From Sulfurimonadaceae bacterium (GTDB lineage Bacteria; Campylobacterota; Campylobacteria; Campylobacterales; Sulfurimonadaceae): DNA of 14,256 nt. Under the pieces are notes generated by a model. That model was not told the origin of the DNA and ran no database searches. It saw only the letters and a program-made list of their open reading frames with translations. Position numbers and translations under genes: made by a program. How positions within the stretch are numbered: the stretch's first letter is position 1; each line of letters begins with the position of its first letter. The stretch spans positions 1-14,256 of the forward strand of contig JAPHSI010000098.1 in NCBI GenBank assembly GCA_026193155.1, written 5' to 3'. Shown here piece after piece: positions 1-8,862 of this stretch.

Positions 1-1190
1 GTATCTTGTTGTTTGTTGGAGCAATGGGTAAATCTGCACAGATTCCACTCTATGTTTGGCTCCCAGATGCGATGGCTGGTCCAACTCCCGTTTCAGCTTT
101 AATACATGCCGCTACAATGGTAACTGCGGGTGTATATATGGTTGCAAGGTTTAGCTTTGTATATGAGCTTATCCCTAATATCGGTGAGTTTATAGCATCT
201 ATCGGTGCTGCTTCAGCACTTTTTGCAGCAATTATCGCTTCATATCAAAGCGACATTAAAAAGATTCTGGCTTATTCTACTATGAGTCAGCTCGGGTATA
301 TGTTTATAGCAGTTGGTCTTGGATTTTACGATGAGGGTATTTTTCACGTATTTACGCATGCATTTTTTAAAGCTCTACTTTTTATGGGTGCCGGTGCGGT
401 TATTATTGCCATGCATCATGAGCAAAATATCTTTAAAATGGGCGGATTAAAAAAGGATTTAAGACTTGTGTATATTACTATGTTTATAGCAACTTTAGCT
501 ATAAGCGGTATTCCGCCTTTTGCAGGCTTTTTCTCAAAAGATGCTATTTTAATCTCGGCTTATAGTTCAGGACATACAACTATTTGGACCTTAGCTTCTC
601 TCACGGCAGCCCTAACCTCATACTATATGTTTAGACTTTTATTTGTAGTGTTTCACTCTAAAGAAAATACCACTACTTTAAAACCTCTAAGTTCTTCAAT
701 GACTATACCTTTAGTTATTTTAGCACTTGGAGCTGCATTTGCAGGTTTTTTACAAGATGGGTTTGGAGAATTTTTAAACATTACAAAAATCACTTTGCAT
801 CTTGAACATTCTCACGAGATAATGTTTGAGCTTTTAAATGTGGCACTAGCTCTTATAGGTATGGTAACAGCTTACAAACTCTACGCTGTAGATGCAAAAG
901 AGACAAAAGCAAACACTATACTTAAAAAGTTAGTGATAAACAAGTTTTACATAGATGAAATTTATGAATTTTTCATTTTAAAATTTATACTTAAACTAAG
1001 TAAAATCAGTACAAATATAATAGAACCTAAAGGTTTTGACGGCTTTATAAGACTAAACGTATGGCTTTACCGCTCAAGTGGATTTATATTTTCCAAACTG
1101 CAAAACGGAATGGTCAGATACTATGCACTTTATATGCTATTAGGCATATCTGCAATTTGTATATATCTGATTATAAAGCTGGGGGTGTAA
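1..1190 (+). CDS. nuoL: NADH-quinone oxidoreductase subunit L (complex I), 5' end missing
   Basis: This is the C-terminal part, about 395 residues, of NuoL, the most distal antiporter-like proton-pumping subunit of the complex I membrane arm. The reading frame is open through the left edge of the window, so the true start lies outside; the usual family length is about 600-650 residues. Visible family signatures are the GKSAQ motif with its channel lysine (nt 30-32), followed by PLYVWLPDAMAGPTPVSALI; HAFFKALLF with a second lysine (nt 369-371); and GFFSKD with a third (nt 537-539). These match the conserved TM lysines of E. coli NuoL. The last 120 residues look like the long lateral amphipathic helix and the final TM helix that anchors it. 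The stop lies one base before nuoM. No truncation or frameshift is seen within the visible part. Confidence 0.97.
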   Translation, partial: ILLFVGAMGKSAQIPLYVWLPDAMAGPTPVSALIHAATMVTAGVYMVARFSFVYELIPNIGEFIASIGAASALFAAIIASYQSDIKKILAYSTMSQLGYMFIAVGLGFYDEGIFHVFTHAFFKALLFMGAGAVIIAMHHEQNIFKMGGLKKDLRLVYITMFIATLAISGIPPFAGFFSKDAILISAYSSGHTTIWTLASLTAALTSYYMFRLLFVVFHSKENTTTLKPLSSSMTIPLVILALGAAFAGFLQDGFGEFLNITKITLHLEHSHEIMFELLNVALALIGMVTAYKLYAVDAKETKANTILKKLVINKFYIDEIYEFFILKFILKLSKISTNIIEPKGFDGFIRLNVWLYRSSGFIFSKLQNGMVRYYALYMLLGISAICIYLIIKLGV

Positions 1191-1191
1191 T

Positions 1192-2676
1192 ATGGAAAAT
1201 ATACTTACATATATAATTTTTACACCTGTAATAGCAGCTGTCATTCTAGGTTCGATAAGAGCCGATATAAAAAGCTTAAAAATCGGAGCCATACTCTCAT
1301 CTGTTATCGTATTTTTTTTAACGCTATATCTATCTATTAATTTTAATCCAAATGATTCAATGCAATTTAGCAAGACACTTCCTTGGATTAGTTCAGCAGG
1401 CTTTTCATACCATGTAGGTTTAGATGCACTGAGTTTTGTACTTCTTTTAATAGTAACACTTCTGATGCCTCCTTTGTATATATACATGCACACAGAATCA
1501 AGAAAAGGTTACTGGTACAATATGATGCTACTCCAAACTGGTGTCAGCGGTGCTATATTATCACTTGATTTGATTTTGTTCTATCTCTTTTGGGAGACCA
1601 TGCTTTTACCGATATTTATTATGATAGGAAAATACGGAAACAGTATGCATCAGTATAATGCAATGAAAATACTGCTAATGACAATTCTGGGTTCAATGAG
1701 TATGCTTTTTTCCATTCTTTATCTGGGTCATATATATTTTGATACTTACGGTGTTTGGAGCTTTAACCTAAACGACTTGTCTGCTCTCTCTCTTAGTGTT
1801 AAGACTACATCTTGGCTGGCTGCAGGTTTTTTACTTGCTTTTGCCATAAAGATTCCACTGCTTGGATTTCACACCTGGATGGCTCCAGCATATGCTTCAA
1901 GTCCTACACCTGCGGTTGTAATTTTATCTGCGATTATGGCAAAACTCGGAGCTTACGGTATCTGGCGTTTTGGTTTCTCACTTTTTGAAGAGGTACTTAT
2001 ATATTATAAACCTTACATAATCTTCATTGCAATTATAGGCATGATTTACTATGCCATAAAAGCAGTAACCGAGGACAATTTAAGAAAAATGTTTGCATAT
2101 GCATCGGGGAGTCACCTCTCACTTATTGCACTGGGAGTTATACTCTCAAACTCTTACTCATGGAGCGGTAGTTTGTATTTTATTGCCACGCACGCTCTTG
2201 CATCTGCGGGTATATTTTTGATGATTGGACTGACATATAAAAGATTTAAAACTATAAATATTTCAGACCTTGGAGGTATAGCGCAGAGACTTCCAAAGTT
2301 TACTTTTTTCTTTGCATTTTTTGCACTTAGTATTGCAGGACTTCCTGGAACAGGTGGATTTGTAGCAGAACTTCTTATAATCCTTGGTGCATTTAAGCAT
2401 CATTTCTCAATAGGTATTTTAAGTGCTACAACTGTACTGCTTGCAATGCTTTATATATTTTGGATGCTTCAACGTACACTCTTTGGCAGTATAAATAACA
2501 ATATAAAAGATATAGATGCAGATGATTTAAACTCTAAAGAGTTGTTGATGCTGACTCCACTTGTAGTAATGTTATTACTTACAGGTATTGCGCCTTCTCT
2601 TTTTACACCGTTTATTGAACCATACATTTTACAATCTTTAGACGGTATAACTCCACTATTAACGGGGATAAGATAA
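1192..2676 (+). CDS. nuoM: NADH-quinone oxidoreductase subunit M (complex I)
   Basis: This is a full-length NuoM of 494 residues, an antiporter-like subunit with about 14 TM helices that translocates protons across the inner membrane. Residues expected for function are present: Glu135 in YLFWETMLLP, equivalent to the essential TM5 glutamate; Lys220 in AFAIKIPLLGFHTWMAPAY; Lys251 in AIMAKLGAYGIWRF; and Glu393 in GLPGTGGFVAELLI, near the TM12 position. A GGGGGT purine-rich Shine-Dalgarno (SD) sequence at 1181-1186, inside the end of nuoL, lies 5 nt before the ATG, which fixes this start. The gene follows nuoL after a single base and overlaps nuoN by one base (TAATG), so the three genes are one operon with coupled translation. 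Confidence 0.97.
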   Translation: MENILTYIIFTPVIAAVILGSIRADIKSLKIGAILSSVIVFFLTLYLSINFNPNDSMQFSKTLPWISSAGFSYHVGLDALSFVLLLIVTLLMPPLYIYMHTESRKGYWYNMMLLQTGVSGAILSLDLILFYLFWETMLLPIFIMIGKYGNSMHQYNAMKILLMTILGSMSMLFSILYLGHIYFDTYGVWSFNLNDLSALSLSVKTTSWLAAGFLLAFAIKIPLLGFHTWMAPAYASSPTPAVVILSAIMAKLGAYGIWRFGFSLFEEVLIYYKPYIIFIAIIGMIYYAIKAVTEDNLRKMFAYASGSHLSLIALGVILSNSYSWSGSLYFIATHALASAGIFLMIGLTYKRFKTINISDLGGIAQRLPKFTFFFAFFALSIAGLPGTGGFVAELLIILGAFKHHFSIGILSATTVLLAMLYIFWMLQRTLFGSINNNIKDIDADDLNSKELLMLTPLVVMLLLTGIAPSLFTPFIEPYILQSLDGITPLLTGIR

Positions 2677-4157
2677 TGAGAGATTTACTTTACGCATCGC
2701 CTATGGCTGTAATGATTATAGGGGCATTTGTACTTATGATTATAAGCAGGGACAATCTCTCGTTAAACAGATATAACATAATAAGTGTAGCCTTTTTATC
2801 TCTTTCGCTAATTTTGCAGATTTATACTTTTGACAAAGGAAATTCTACATACCTGTTTGAATCTGCTTTTGGAAAGACTTTTATTATAGACAAATTTGCA
2901 AAACTTTTTGATTTGATGTTTACGATAGGTTCTATTTTAACCCTTTTAATTAACACTGATTATTTTAAAAGACAAAATTACTTTAACGGAGAATACTTTG
3001 CGATAATGCTATTTAGTGTTTTTGGAATGATGATGCTTTCTCACTCAAATGAACTTGTCAGCTCTTTTATAGCTTTAGAGATTGCAACACTTAGCATCTA
3101 CACACTTGTCGGGTATCATAAACATAAAGCAGCATCTTCTGAAGCTATGATGAAGTATATTATACTCGGCTCACTTGCAGGTGCACTCTTTATGTTGGGA
3201 GTAGCTCTGATATACGGTGCAGTAGGTTCAATAATTTTTAGTGATATAACTATATACATTAAAAACACAAATATAGCTGATATGAACTTGCTTCTAGTAG
3301 GTTCTACCTTTATGATGATTACCATTATGTTTAAAATAGGTGCAGTACCTTTTAACTCGTGGGTCATAGATGTTTATCAAGGTGCACCATCGCCTATTAC
3401 CATGTTTATGGCATCTACGTTTAAGGTTTCCGTTTTTGCTTTGGCACTTAGACTTTACCTGGTAAGTTTCTCATCAATCAACGAATTTTGGATAGAGATA
3501 CTTCAAGTGATTACAATCGCTACACTTATAGGCGGTTCATTACTGGCAATAAGCCAACAACGCATTAAAAGAATGCTCGCTGCATCATCCATAGTACATA
3601 CTGGATATATGCTTATAGCCCTCTCGTCTATAGGTCTTGGTGCAGAGATGGCAGCATCATCTTTAATGTTTTATCTAATAGCTTATTTTATCAGCTCGGT
3701 TGGTGCATTTGGAATTATAAGTTTTTTATCTTCTCAAGAGCAGTTTGATTTAACATATGATGACTTTAAAGGCTTTGCCGAGAGACGTCCGTATATGGCT
3801 CTTTTAATGAGTATATTTATGCTCTCTCTTGCAGGGTTTCCTTCAACTATAGGCTTTTTAGGAAAGTTTTACATTTTTACAAGTTCTATAGAATCAGGGC
3901 AGATTTTCATAACCGCACTCGGTATAACTACTGCTTTTATTTCCGTATATTATTATTTTAAACTAATTGCCGTAATGTACTTTTACTCAACCGATCCAAG
4001 ACAAAAAAAACTCCCTATTGATGTAAGTACCGTTTTGATTTTTATAATGGCGGGTTTTGTAATCTGGGGTGGTATAGGTACAAACCTTATATCAATAATT
4101 CCAGGAGCAGATGGATTTATTACTATAGCGCAAGATGCGATACTTTCATTAAAATAA
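2676..4157 (+). CDS. nuoN: NADH-quinone oxidoreductase subunit N (complex I)
   Basis: This is a full-length NuoN of 493 residues, the third antiporter-like membrane-arm subunit of complex I. Key features are Glu135 in SFIALEIATLSIY, Lys220 in TIMFKIGAVPFNSWVIDVYQGAPSP, Lys250 in ASTFKVSVFALALRL, and the GFPSTIGFLGKFYIF segment of the C-terminal half. The ATG shares its A with the TAA stop of nuoM (TAATG), and GGGG at 2664-2667 serves as ribosome binding site 8 nt upstream. It is the last gene of the operon, as in most bacterial nuo clusters; the next gene starts 127 nt later behind its own promoter. The electron-input subunits are not in the window, so whether this complex uses NADH or another donor such as ferredoxin cannot be judged here. 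Confidence 0.97.
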   Translation: MRDLLYASPMAVMIIGAFVLMIISRDNLSLNRYNIISVAFLSLSLILQIYTFDKGNSTYLFESAFGKTFIIDKFAKLFDLMFTIGSILTLLINTDYFKRQNYFNGEYFAIMLFSVFGMMMLSHSNELVSSFIALEIATLSIYTLVGYHKHKAASSEAMMKYIILGSLAGALFMLGVALIYGAVGSIIFSDITIYIKNTNIADMNLLLVGSTFMMITIMFKIGAVPFNSWVIDVYQGAPSPITMFMASTFKVSVFALALRLYLVSFSSINEFWIEILQVITIATLIGGSLLAISQQRIKRMLAASSIVHTGYMLIALSSIGLGAEMAASSLMFYLIAYFISSVGAFGIISFLSSQEQFDLTYDDFKGFAERRPYMALLMSIFMLSLAGFPSTIGFLGKFYIFTSSIESGQIFITALGITTAFISVYYYFKLIAVMYFYSTDPRQKKLPIDVSTVLIFIMAGFVIWGGIGTNLISIIPGADGFITIAQDAILSLK

Positions 4158-4168
4158 AACTAAAAAAA

Positions 4169-4206
4169 ATGTAACAAATGTGAGAATTTTATCACATTTG
4201 TTACAT
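4169..4206. terminator. Perfect 15-bp palindrome after nuoN, with a U tract only for the minus strand
   Basis: The arms ATGTAACAAATGTGA (4169-4183) and TCACATTTGTTACAT (4192-4206) are perfectly complementary around an 8-nt loop. A run of eight A's (4162-4169) lies on the left side and no T run on the right. The position, 11 nt after the nuoN stop, suggests the operon's 3' end structure. By the U-tract rule, however, it is an intrinsic terminator only for transcription coming from the right on the minus strand. It ends 8 bp before the -35 box of the chemoreceptor promoter, so it could also be a protein binding site. Confidence 0.6.
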
Positions 4207-4214
4207 AAATTACC

Positions 4215-4242
4215 TTGAAAATATAAGTATATATGATATACT
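4215..4242 (+). promoter_or_regulatory. Sigma-70 type promoter of the chemoreceptor gene
   Basis: A -35 box TTGAAA (4215-4220) is separated by 16 bp from an extended -10 (TG at 4234-4235, TATACT at 4237-4242). The predicted start of transcription is near 4249, giving a leader of about 36 nt. The ribosome binding site AAAAGGG (4271-4277) lies 7 nt before the ATG. This is the best -35/-10 pair in the window. Confidence 0.65.
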
Positions 4243-4284
4243 CGTATTGATAATTTTATTTAAAAATAAAAAAAGGGATAAGTA

Positions 4285-6192
4285 ATGAGTAATAAAATGA
4301 GTATACGATCTAAGATGAATTATTTTATCATTTCCATAACAGCAGCTATCTTATTATCCACAGCTTTTGTTTTTTGGTCGATGAATTTAATAAATTCTCA
4401 ATATACATACTTACATAAAAACGCAATGCTAGGGGCACTAAATACACTTAGTATAGAGAAGAATCTAAACTATATAAGTAGGACATCAAGGGACATTCTT
4501 TTAGGTGGGGACTATGAGAAAGATATTGAAAAACTTACAAAAACGGTTGCATCTATAGAAAACAGTTTTAACGAACTTGAAAATATAATGAAAAACGATA
4601 CGTCATTAACTATGATACAAGAAGCAAAGAACTCGACAATGTTGTTTTTAAACCAGTCTATGATAATGATGAAGTCACTAAATCAGGATGATATTAAAAA
4701 CAATAAAGATATGCTTTACAACAAATACAAAACAGAGCTTACTCCATATGCAAATAAATCAAGGGTTTCATTTAAAAAACTTGTAAAATATAAACAAGAA
4801 GAGTTGGCAAAACATTCAAATAACTTAGCAAAAGAGTTAAGTTGGTTTAAGTTCTCAACATTGATTTTCGGCTTAATCTTTGCAGCTATTATATTATTTA
4901 CCGCAACCGTGATAAGAAACTATGTAGTTAAAGGTATTGAAAATTTTTCACAACTAATATCACGTGCCGCAGATGGAAATATATCTTTTAAAATCGACAA
5001 CGCAAATAAAGATGACAAAACTGAGCTTGGTCGTATGGGCTATGCACTTAAAACTTTAATGGAGCAGATATCAACAACTATACATGAGATAAATGATTCG
5101 ATAGTTAAAGCTTCAAAAGGTGATTTTTCAACTAAAATATCTTCTAGCGGTTTACGCGGGGAATTCATACATGCTATAGATAACGTATCTAAAAGTATAG
5201 ATTTTATGGAGAATCAACACAATAAAAGCAGACGTGACGAATTTAACTCCAAACTAAGCCAAAGTTCAACGCAAGTTTCAGAATCCCTAACTGTTATACA
5301 AAAAGATTTAGCTACAAACATAGATGATTTAAAAACTGTTACTAGTGCTACAAAATCTGCCTCTGACTTAGCTACTAGTTCCAGAGAAAATATAGAAATA
5401 ATTGTAAATGAACTTCACACATTAAGTGAACAAGTAGGTACAAATAATAATTCAATTACCGAACTTGCTAATCAAACTCAAAATATTACTTCTGTTATAG
5501 AATTAATTTCAGATATTGCAGACCAAACTAATCTACTTGCATTAAATGCAGCTATAGAAGCTGCTCGTGCAGGTGAACACGGTCGTGGTTTTGCTGTTGT
5601 AGCAGATGAAGTGCGTAAGCTTGCAGAGCGTACACATAAAGCTACCGGAGAAATATCTATAAGTATTAAGTCTCTTCAACAAGGTATGAGTGAAATTCAA
5701 GTTAGTTCTGAGTCTATGAGAGATACGGTTGAGGGTTCTACTGAAAAAATAGGTGAATTTGAAGGTACCCTTGTAGAACTAAGTGAAAATTCTTCTACAA
5801 TAGTGGACAACTCATACCAAATGGAAAATTCAATATTTGTCGTTTTAGCTAAGATTGAGCACATCTTGTATAAATACCGTGCATATAGTTCAGTTATGAA
5901 CTTAAAACACATCCTTCCTCCTTCTACTACAAAAGAATGTGAACTTGGAAAATGGTATGACGGTGAAGGTAAAAGAAGGTTTGAGAAAACAGCCTCTTAT
6001 GCAAAAATGTCTACTCCACATTCTATTGTACATGATAATGCAAATAAAAACCTTATGTATATAGATGATAACTCAGATGATACTTTACTTGCAAATGCAG
6101 ATGAAATTATTACTAATTTTGAAATCATGGAAAATGCTAGTGAAGAGCTATTTAAAATGCTTGATGCAATTTTAATTGAAGCAAGAAGATAA
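4285..6192 (+). CDS. Methyl-accepting chemotaxis protein with C-terminal CZB zinc-binding domain
   Basis: A 635-residue chemoreceptor. TM1 is at about residues 12-34, then a periplasmic, mostly helical sensor (about 35-187, four-helix-bundle-like), TM2 (about 188-211), a HAMP domain (about 213-265) and a second HAMP-like repeat (about 266-318, with ASKGDFSTKI). The cytoplasmic signalling hairpin follows, its highly conserved tip at about 409-450 (DQTNLLALNAAIEAARAGE, GRGFAVVADEVRKLAERT), which binds CheA/CheW. The C-terminal 110 residues form a chemoreceptor zinc-binding (CZB) domain: His526, Cys552 in ECELGKWYDG, and His579/His583 in PHSIVH are the expected ligands. In studied proteins CZB domains bind zinc tightly and sense zinc or thiol oxidants; that role here is inferred. 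There is no C-terminal NWETF-type CheR/CheB tether. It is a single gene behind its own promoter, 92 nt upstream of the response-regulator gene. Confidence 0.93.
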   Translation: MSNKMSIRSKMNYFIISITAAILLSTAFVFWSMNLINSQYTYLHKNAMLGALNTLSIEKNLNYISRTSRDILLGGDYEKDIEKLTKTVASIENSFNELENIMKNDTSLTMIQEAKNSTMLFLNQSMIMMKSLNQDDIKNNKDMLYNKYKTELTPYANKSRVSFKKLVKYKQEELAKHSNNLAKELSWFKFSTLIFGLIFAAIILFTATVIRNYVVKGIENFSQLISRAADGNISFKIDNANKDDKTELGRMGYALKTLMEQISTTIHEINDSIVKASKGDFSTKISSSGLRGEFIHAIDNVSKSIDFMENQHNKSRRDEFNSKLSQSSTQVSESLTVIQKDLATNIDDLKTVTSATKSASDLATSSRENIEIIVNELHTLSEQVGTNNNSITELANQTQNITSVIELISDIADQTNLLALNAAIEAARAGEHGRGFAVVADEVRKLAERTHKATGEISISIKSLQQGMSEIQVSSESMRDTVEGSTEKIGEFEGTLVELSENSSTIVDNSYQMENSIFVVLAKIEHILYKYRAYSSVMNLKHILPPSTTKECELGKWYDGEGKRRFEKTASYAKMSTPHSIVHDNANKNLMYIDDNSDDTLLANADEIITNFEIMENASEELFKMLDAILIEARR

Positions 6193-6217
6193 TTGAAAAA
6201 CTATTTTTATCATTTAA

Positions 6218-6251
6218 TGTTATAATCTTCTTCAAATAAAATCCAAAAGAG
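6218..6251 (+). promoter_or_regulatory. Extended -10 promoter and ribosome binding site of the HD-GYP regulator
   Basis: TG at 6218-6219, one base, then a perfect TATAAT (6221-6226) form an extended -10 element; no good -35 is found at 16-18 bp. Transcription would begin near 6233. AAAAGAG at 6245-6251 is the ribosome binding site and decides for the GTG start at 6258 (6-nt spacing) rather than the ATG at 6264 (12 nt). Confidence 0.55.
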
Positions 6252-6257
6252 CTTTTT

Positions 6258-8435
6258 GTGAAAATGGAAAAAGAAAAAATCTTAGTTATAGACGGTAGTG
6301 AAGAACATATAAAGTCTCTAATTATTACGCTTCAAAAGAAATATGAGGTCAATTTTGCCACTAATGCAAAATCGGCACTTCATATTATTAATACAGACAG
6401 GCCAAACTTAATTCTTTTAGATATATTATTACCAGAAGTTGATGGTTATGAGCTGACTACTACTCTAAAATCAGATTCTATGACTAGTGAAATCCCCATA
6501 ATTTTTTTAACTGAATTTAAAGAAACAAAGTATATTTCAAAAGCATTTGAATGTGGTGCAGTCAATTATATTTTAAAACCTTTTAACTCTGTAGAACTTT
6601 TTGCAAAAATAAAAAATACTCTTCAACTATTTCGTTTAAGAGACTCTCTTTCAAATGCTCTTGGTGAGAGACAAGAACATATAAATATGATTGAAAATCA
6701 ACTTGAGATAATTGATACACATGTTCCAAGAATTTATTTAAATATGAAAAAAGAGATTACAGATGCTTCAACTGCATACTGTGAAATAATAGGTAAAGAT
6801 AGAGAAAATTTAAAAGGTAGCTCTACACACTGTTTAAACAATAATCCTTTTATAAACGAGGAAGAAAATATTATTTTCAAAACTCTAGAGGAAGAGAACA
6901 GATGGAAAGGGACTATAAAAACAGAATCTAGTTCTGGAAAAATGATATGGTTTGAAGCAACTTTGTCATACGACTATACATGTTTTAAAAAGATAAGAGG
7001 TTATATAGCTACTTTTGTTGATATTACTGCCTCAAAACTACTTGAAGAAACTAATGCTCAACTTGATGAGAGTATCTACTATTTGGAACAATTTAAAAAT
7101 GCTGTTGAAGAAGCTTCTATATTTTCTATTACCGATAAAAAAGGTATTATAAAAGAAGCTAATAAAAATTTTCAAACAATATCCGGATATTCCGAAAAAG
7201 AATTACTAAATCAACCACATAATATTGTAAGACACGAGGATATGCCAAAAGAAGTTTTCAAAGATATGTGGGATACGATTCAAAGTGGATCAATGTGGAG
7301 AGGTCTTGTTAAAAATAAAAGAAAAGATGGAAGACCTTATTATGTAATTTCTGAAATAGCACCTATATATAATAAACACGGCTCATTAATAGAGTATATA
7401 GGTATTAGAAGTGATGTTACAGAACTTGAAGAATACAAAAACATTCTAAAAAATGAGCTTGACACTACAAGTAAAAGTTTAGAAGAAAATATAAACTACA
7501 CGACACAGTATGAAGAAGCGATAAACACTACTACTGCTATTTCAAAATCTAATATAAACAATGACATTATATATGCAAATGAAAAATTTTGTGAATTAAG
7601 CGGATACACGCTAAAAGAATTAAAAACAAAAAAATGCTTTGAACTTAGAGATAAAAAAATCAACGAAAAACTTGTAAATAAAGAAATTGTTGAGACAATC
7701 CTTACTAATATTAATAAGAATGGTGAGAGATACATTACACAAAATCTTTTTTACCCTATATTAGACCTTAACGGTAATGTTTCCGAACATCTACAAATTA
7801 TGTATGATATCACTGAACTTGTAGAACTTAACGAAGATATTATCAATACTCAAAAAGAAGTTGTTTTAACTATGGGTGCTATAGGTGAGACAAGAAGTAA
7901 AGAAACAGGTCAACATGTAAATAGAGTAGCAGAGTATTCTTACTTACTTGCTCAACTTTCAGGACTCAGTGAAGAGGAAGCAAATCTTCTTAAGCAAGCT
8001 TCACCAATGCACGATATAGGAAAGGTTGGAATACCCGATAGCATCTTAAAAAAACCGGCTAAACTAACACAAGAGGAATATGAGATTATGAAAACACATA
8101 CTCAAATAGGGTATGATATGTTAAAACATTCAAATAGAGCTATTTTAAAAGCCTCAGCAGAAGTAGCATTAACTCACCATGAAAAATATGACGGAAGTGG
8201 ATATCCAAAAGGTCTTGTAGGTGAAGATATTCCTATTTTTGGAAGAATAACAGCAATAGCAGATGTTTTTGACGCACTTGGGCATGACAGAGTCTATAAA
8301 AAAGCTTGGGAGTTAGATAAGATTTTAGAACTTTTTGAAGATCAACGTGCTAAACACTTTGATCCAAGATTAGTTGATTTGTTTTTTGATAATCTAGATA
8401 TGTTTTTAAGTGTAAGGGAAAAGTTAAAAGACTAA
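6258..8435 (+). CDS. Response regulator with REC, three PAS and HD-GYP domains (predicted c-di-GMP phosphodiesterase)
   Basis: A soluble 725-residue protein starting at GTG. The receiver domain (about 7-125) has phospho-acceptor Asp55 in LILLDILLPEVDGYEL, Thr85 and Lys107 in YILKPF. The usual second acidic residue of the metal pocket is Gly13 (VIDGSEE). PAS1 is at about 150-258 and ends in ATFVDIT. PAS2 (about 275-395) carries the HNIVRHEDMPKEVFKDMWDT-type sequence seen in Aer-like redox PAS domains. PAS3 is at about 410-525. The HD-GYP domain (about 530-720) keeps the metal and catalytic set: His553, His585-Asp586 in MHDIGKVGIPD, His640-His641, Gly648-Tyr-Pro in HHEKYDGSGYP, and Asp669 in ADVFDAL. 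Known family members hydrolyse cyclic di-GMP, so control of motility or attachment is likely. It has its own promoter and lies directly downstream of the chemoreceptor. Its stop overlaps the stop of the convergent minus-strand gene. Confidence 0.92.
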   Translation: MKMEKEKILVIDGSEEHIKSLIITLQKKYEVNFATNAKSALHIINTDRPNLILLDILLPEVDGYELTTTLKSDSMTSEIPIIFLTEFKETKYISKAFECGAVNYILKPFNSVELFAKIKNTLQLFRLRDSLSNALGERQEHINMIENQLEIIDTHVPRIYLNMKKEITDASTAYCEIIGKDRENLKGSSTHCLNNNPFINEEENIIFKTLEEENRWKGTIKTESSSGKMIWFEATLSYDYTCFKKIRGYIATFVDITASKLLEETNAQLDESIYYLEQFKNAVEEASIFSITDKKGIIKEANKNFQTISGYSEKELLNQPHNIVRHEDMPKEVFKDMWDTIQSGSMWRGLVKNKRKDGRPYYVISEIAPIYNKHGSLIEYIGIRSDVTELEEYKNILKNELDTTSKSLEENINYTTQYEEAINTTTAISKSNINNDIIYANEKFCELSGYTLKELKTKKCFELRDKKINEKLVNKEIVETILTNINKNGERYITQNLFYPILDLNGNVSEHLQIMYDITELVELNEDIINTQKEVVLTMGAIGETRSKETGQHVNRVAEYSYLLAQLSGLSEEEANLLKQASPMHDIGKVGIPDSILKKPAKLTQEEYEIMKTHTQIGYDMLKHSNRAILKASAEVALTHHEKYDGSGYPKGLVGEDIPIFGRITAIADVFDALGHDRVYKKAWELDKILELFEDQRAKHFDPRLVDLFFDNLDMFLSVREKLKD

Positions 8436-8800
8436 TCCCAGTCACTAAACTTACTCTTTTCATATTTATCTTTTTTATAACGTCTTGCATTTTTACTTTT
8501 ATCTAAAAGATTTGAACTGTGTAAGATGTCATCTTTAATATTTTCTATCTCTTCTTCACTATCTTTATAATTAATCATCTTTTTTACTAATTTTTGTAAA
8601 TCTTGAAGTTCCCCTTTATAAACATCTATCTCTTCTACTCTATTTAAAAGTTTCAAGGCATTATCTATTTTTTTTACGTATCCCTCTTTACTTAAATTTG
8701 GAGTATTTGAAAAATAAGAGACAATACTTTTATGAAATCTTTCTAGTGCTCTTATATATCTTAGTCTATGGGCATTTTCTATTGCTTTTTTTGAAGCCAT
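8432..8800 (-). CDS. Small charged helical protein of unknown function
   Basis: A 122-residue protein that I do not recognise. It is rich in Lys, Glu and Asp, has no cysteine, signal peptide or membrane segment, and looks almost wholly alpha-helical. Heptad-like stretches (about residues 45-100, for example NALKLLNRVEEIDVYKGELQDLQK split over several helices) suggest a coiled coil. The C-terminal end, from about residue 103, is very basic and hydrophilic. The start is supported by AAGGAAA (complement of 8811-8817), 10 nt before the ATG. It converges on the HD-GYP gene, the two stops sharing CTAA (8432-8435), and diverges from the rhodanese gene with 62 nt between the start codons. A conserved lineage-specific protein is the likeliest reading; no function can be given. 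Confidence 0.75.
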   Translation of the reverse strand: MASKKAIENAHRLRYIRALERFHKSIVSYFSNTPNLSKEGYVKKIDNALKLLNRVEEIDVYKGELQDLQKLVKKMINYKDSEEEIENIKDDILHSSNLLDKSKNARRYKKDKYEKSKFSDWD

Positions 8801-8862
8801 TTATTATATATTTCCTTGATTATTTTATAATATAATTATACTAAAAATTAAAGGAACTTATT
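8801..8862. promoter_or_regulatory. Divergent promoter region with interleaved -10 boxes
   Basis: This 62-nt, very AT-rich spacer separates two divergent genes. On the plus strand TATAAT occurs at 8826-8831 and 8831-8836 and TATACT at 8837-8842, with the ribosome binding site AAGGA at 8851-8855. On the minus strand TATAAT lies at 8835-8840. The plus and minus -10 candidates overlap, so the two promoters probably compete. Which plus-strand hexamer is used cannot be decided by eye. Confidence 0.45.

Noticed and set aside
1140..1493. Open frame of 117 codons on the minus strand across the nuoL/nuoM junction
   Set aside because: It is fully antisense to well-conserved nuo coding sequence, has no recognisable protein features and is best explained as a shadow of the real genes. 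The same holds for the minus-strand frames at 3116-3367, 5697-5912, 7496-7735 and 11401-11613.
4179..4196. TGTGA...TCACA inside the post-nuoN palindrome as a CRP-type site
   Set aside because: The spacing between the half-sites is 8 bp rather than the 6 bp of CRP sites, and the symmetry extends well beyond them, so a hairpin or another operator is likelier.
8421..8450. Inverted repeat across the HD-GYP and convergent gene stops (GACT...AGTC)
   Set aside because: Only short paired blocks interrupted by several mismatches, so it is not a credible terminator.
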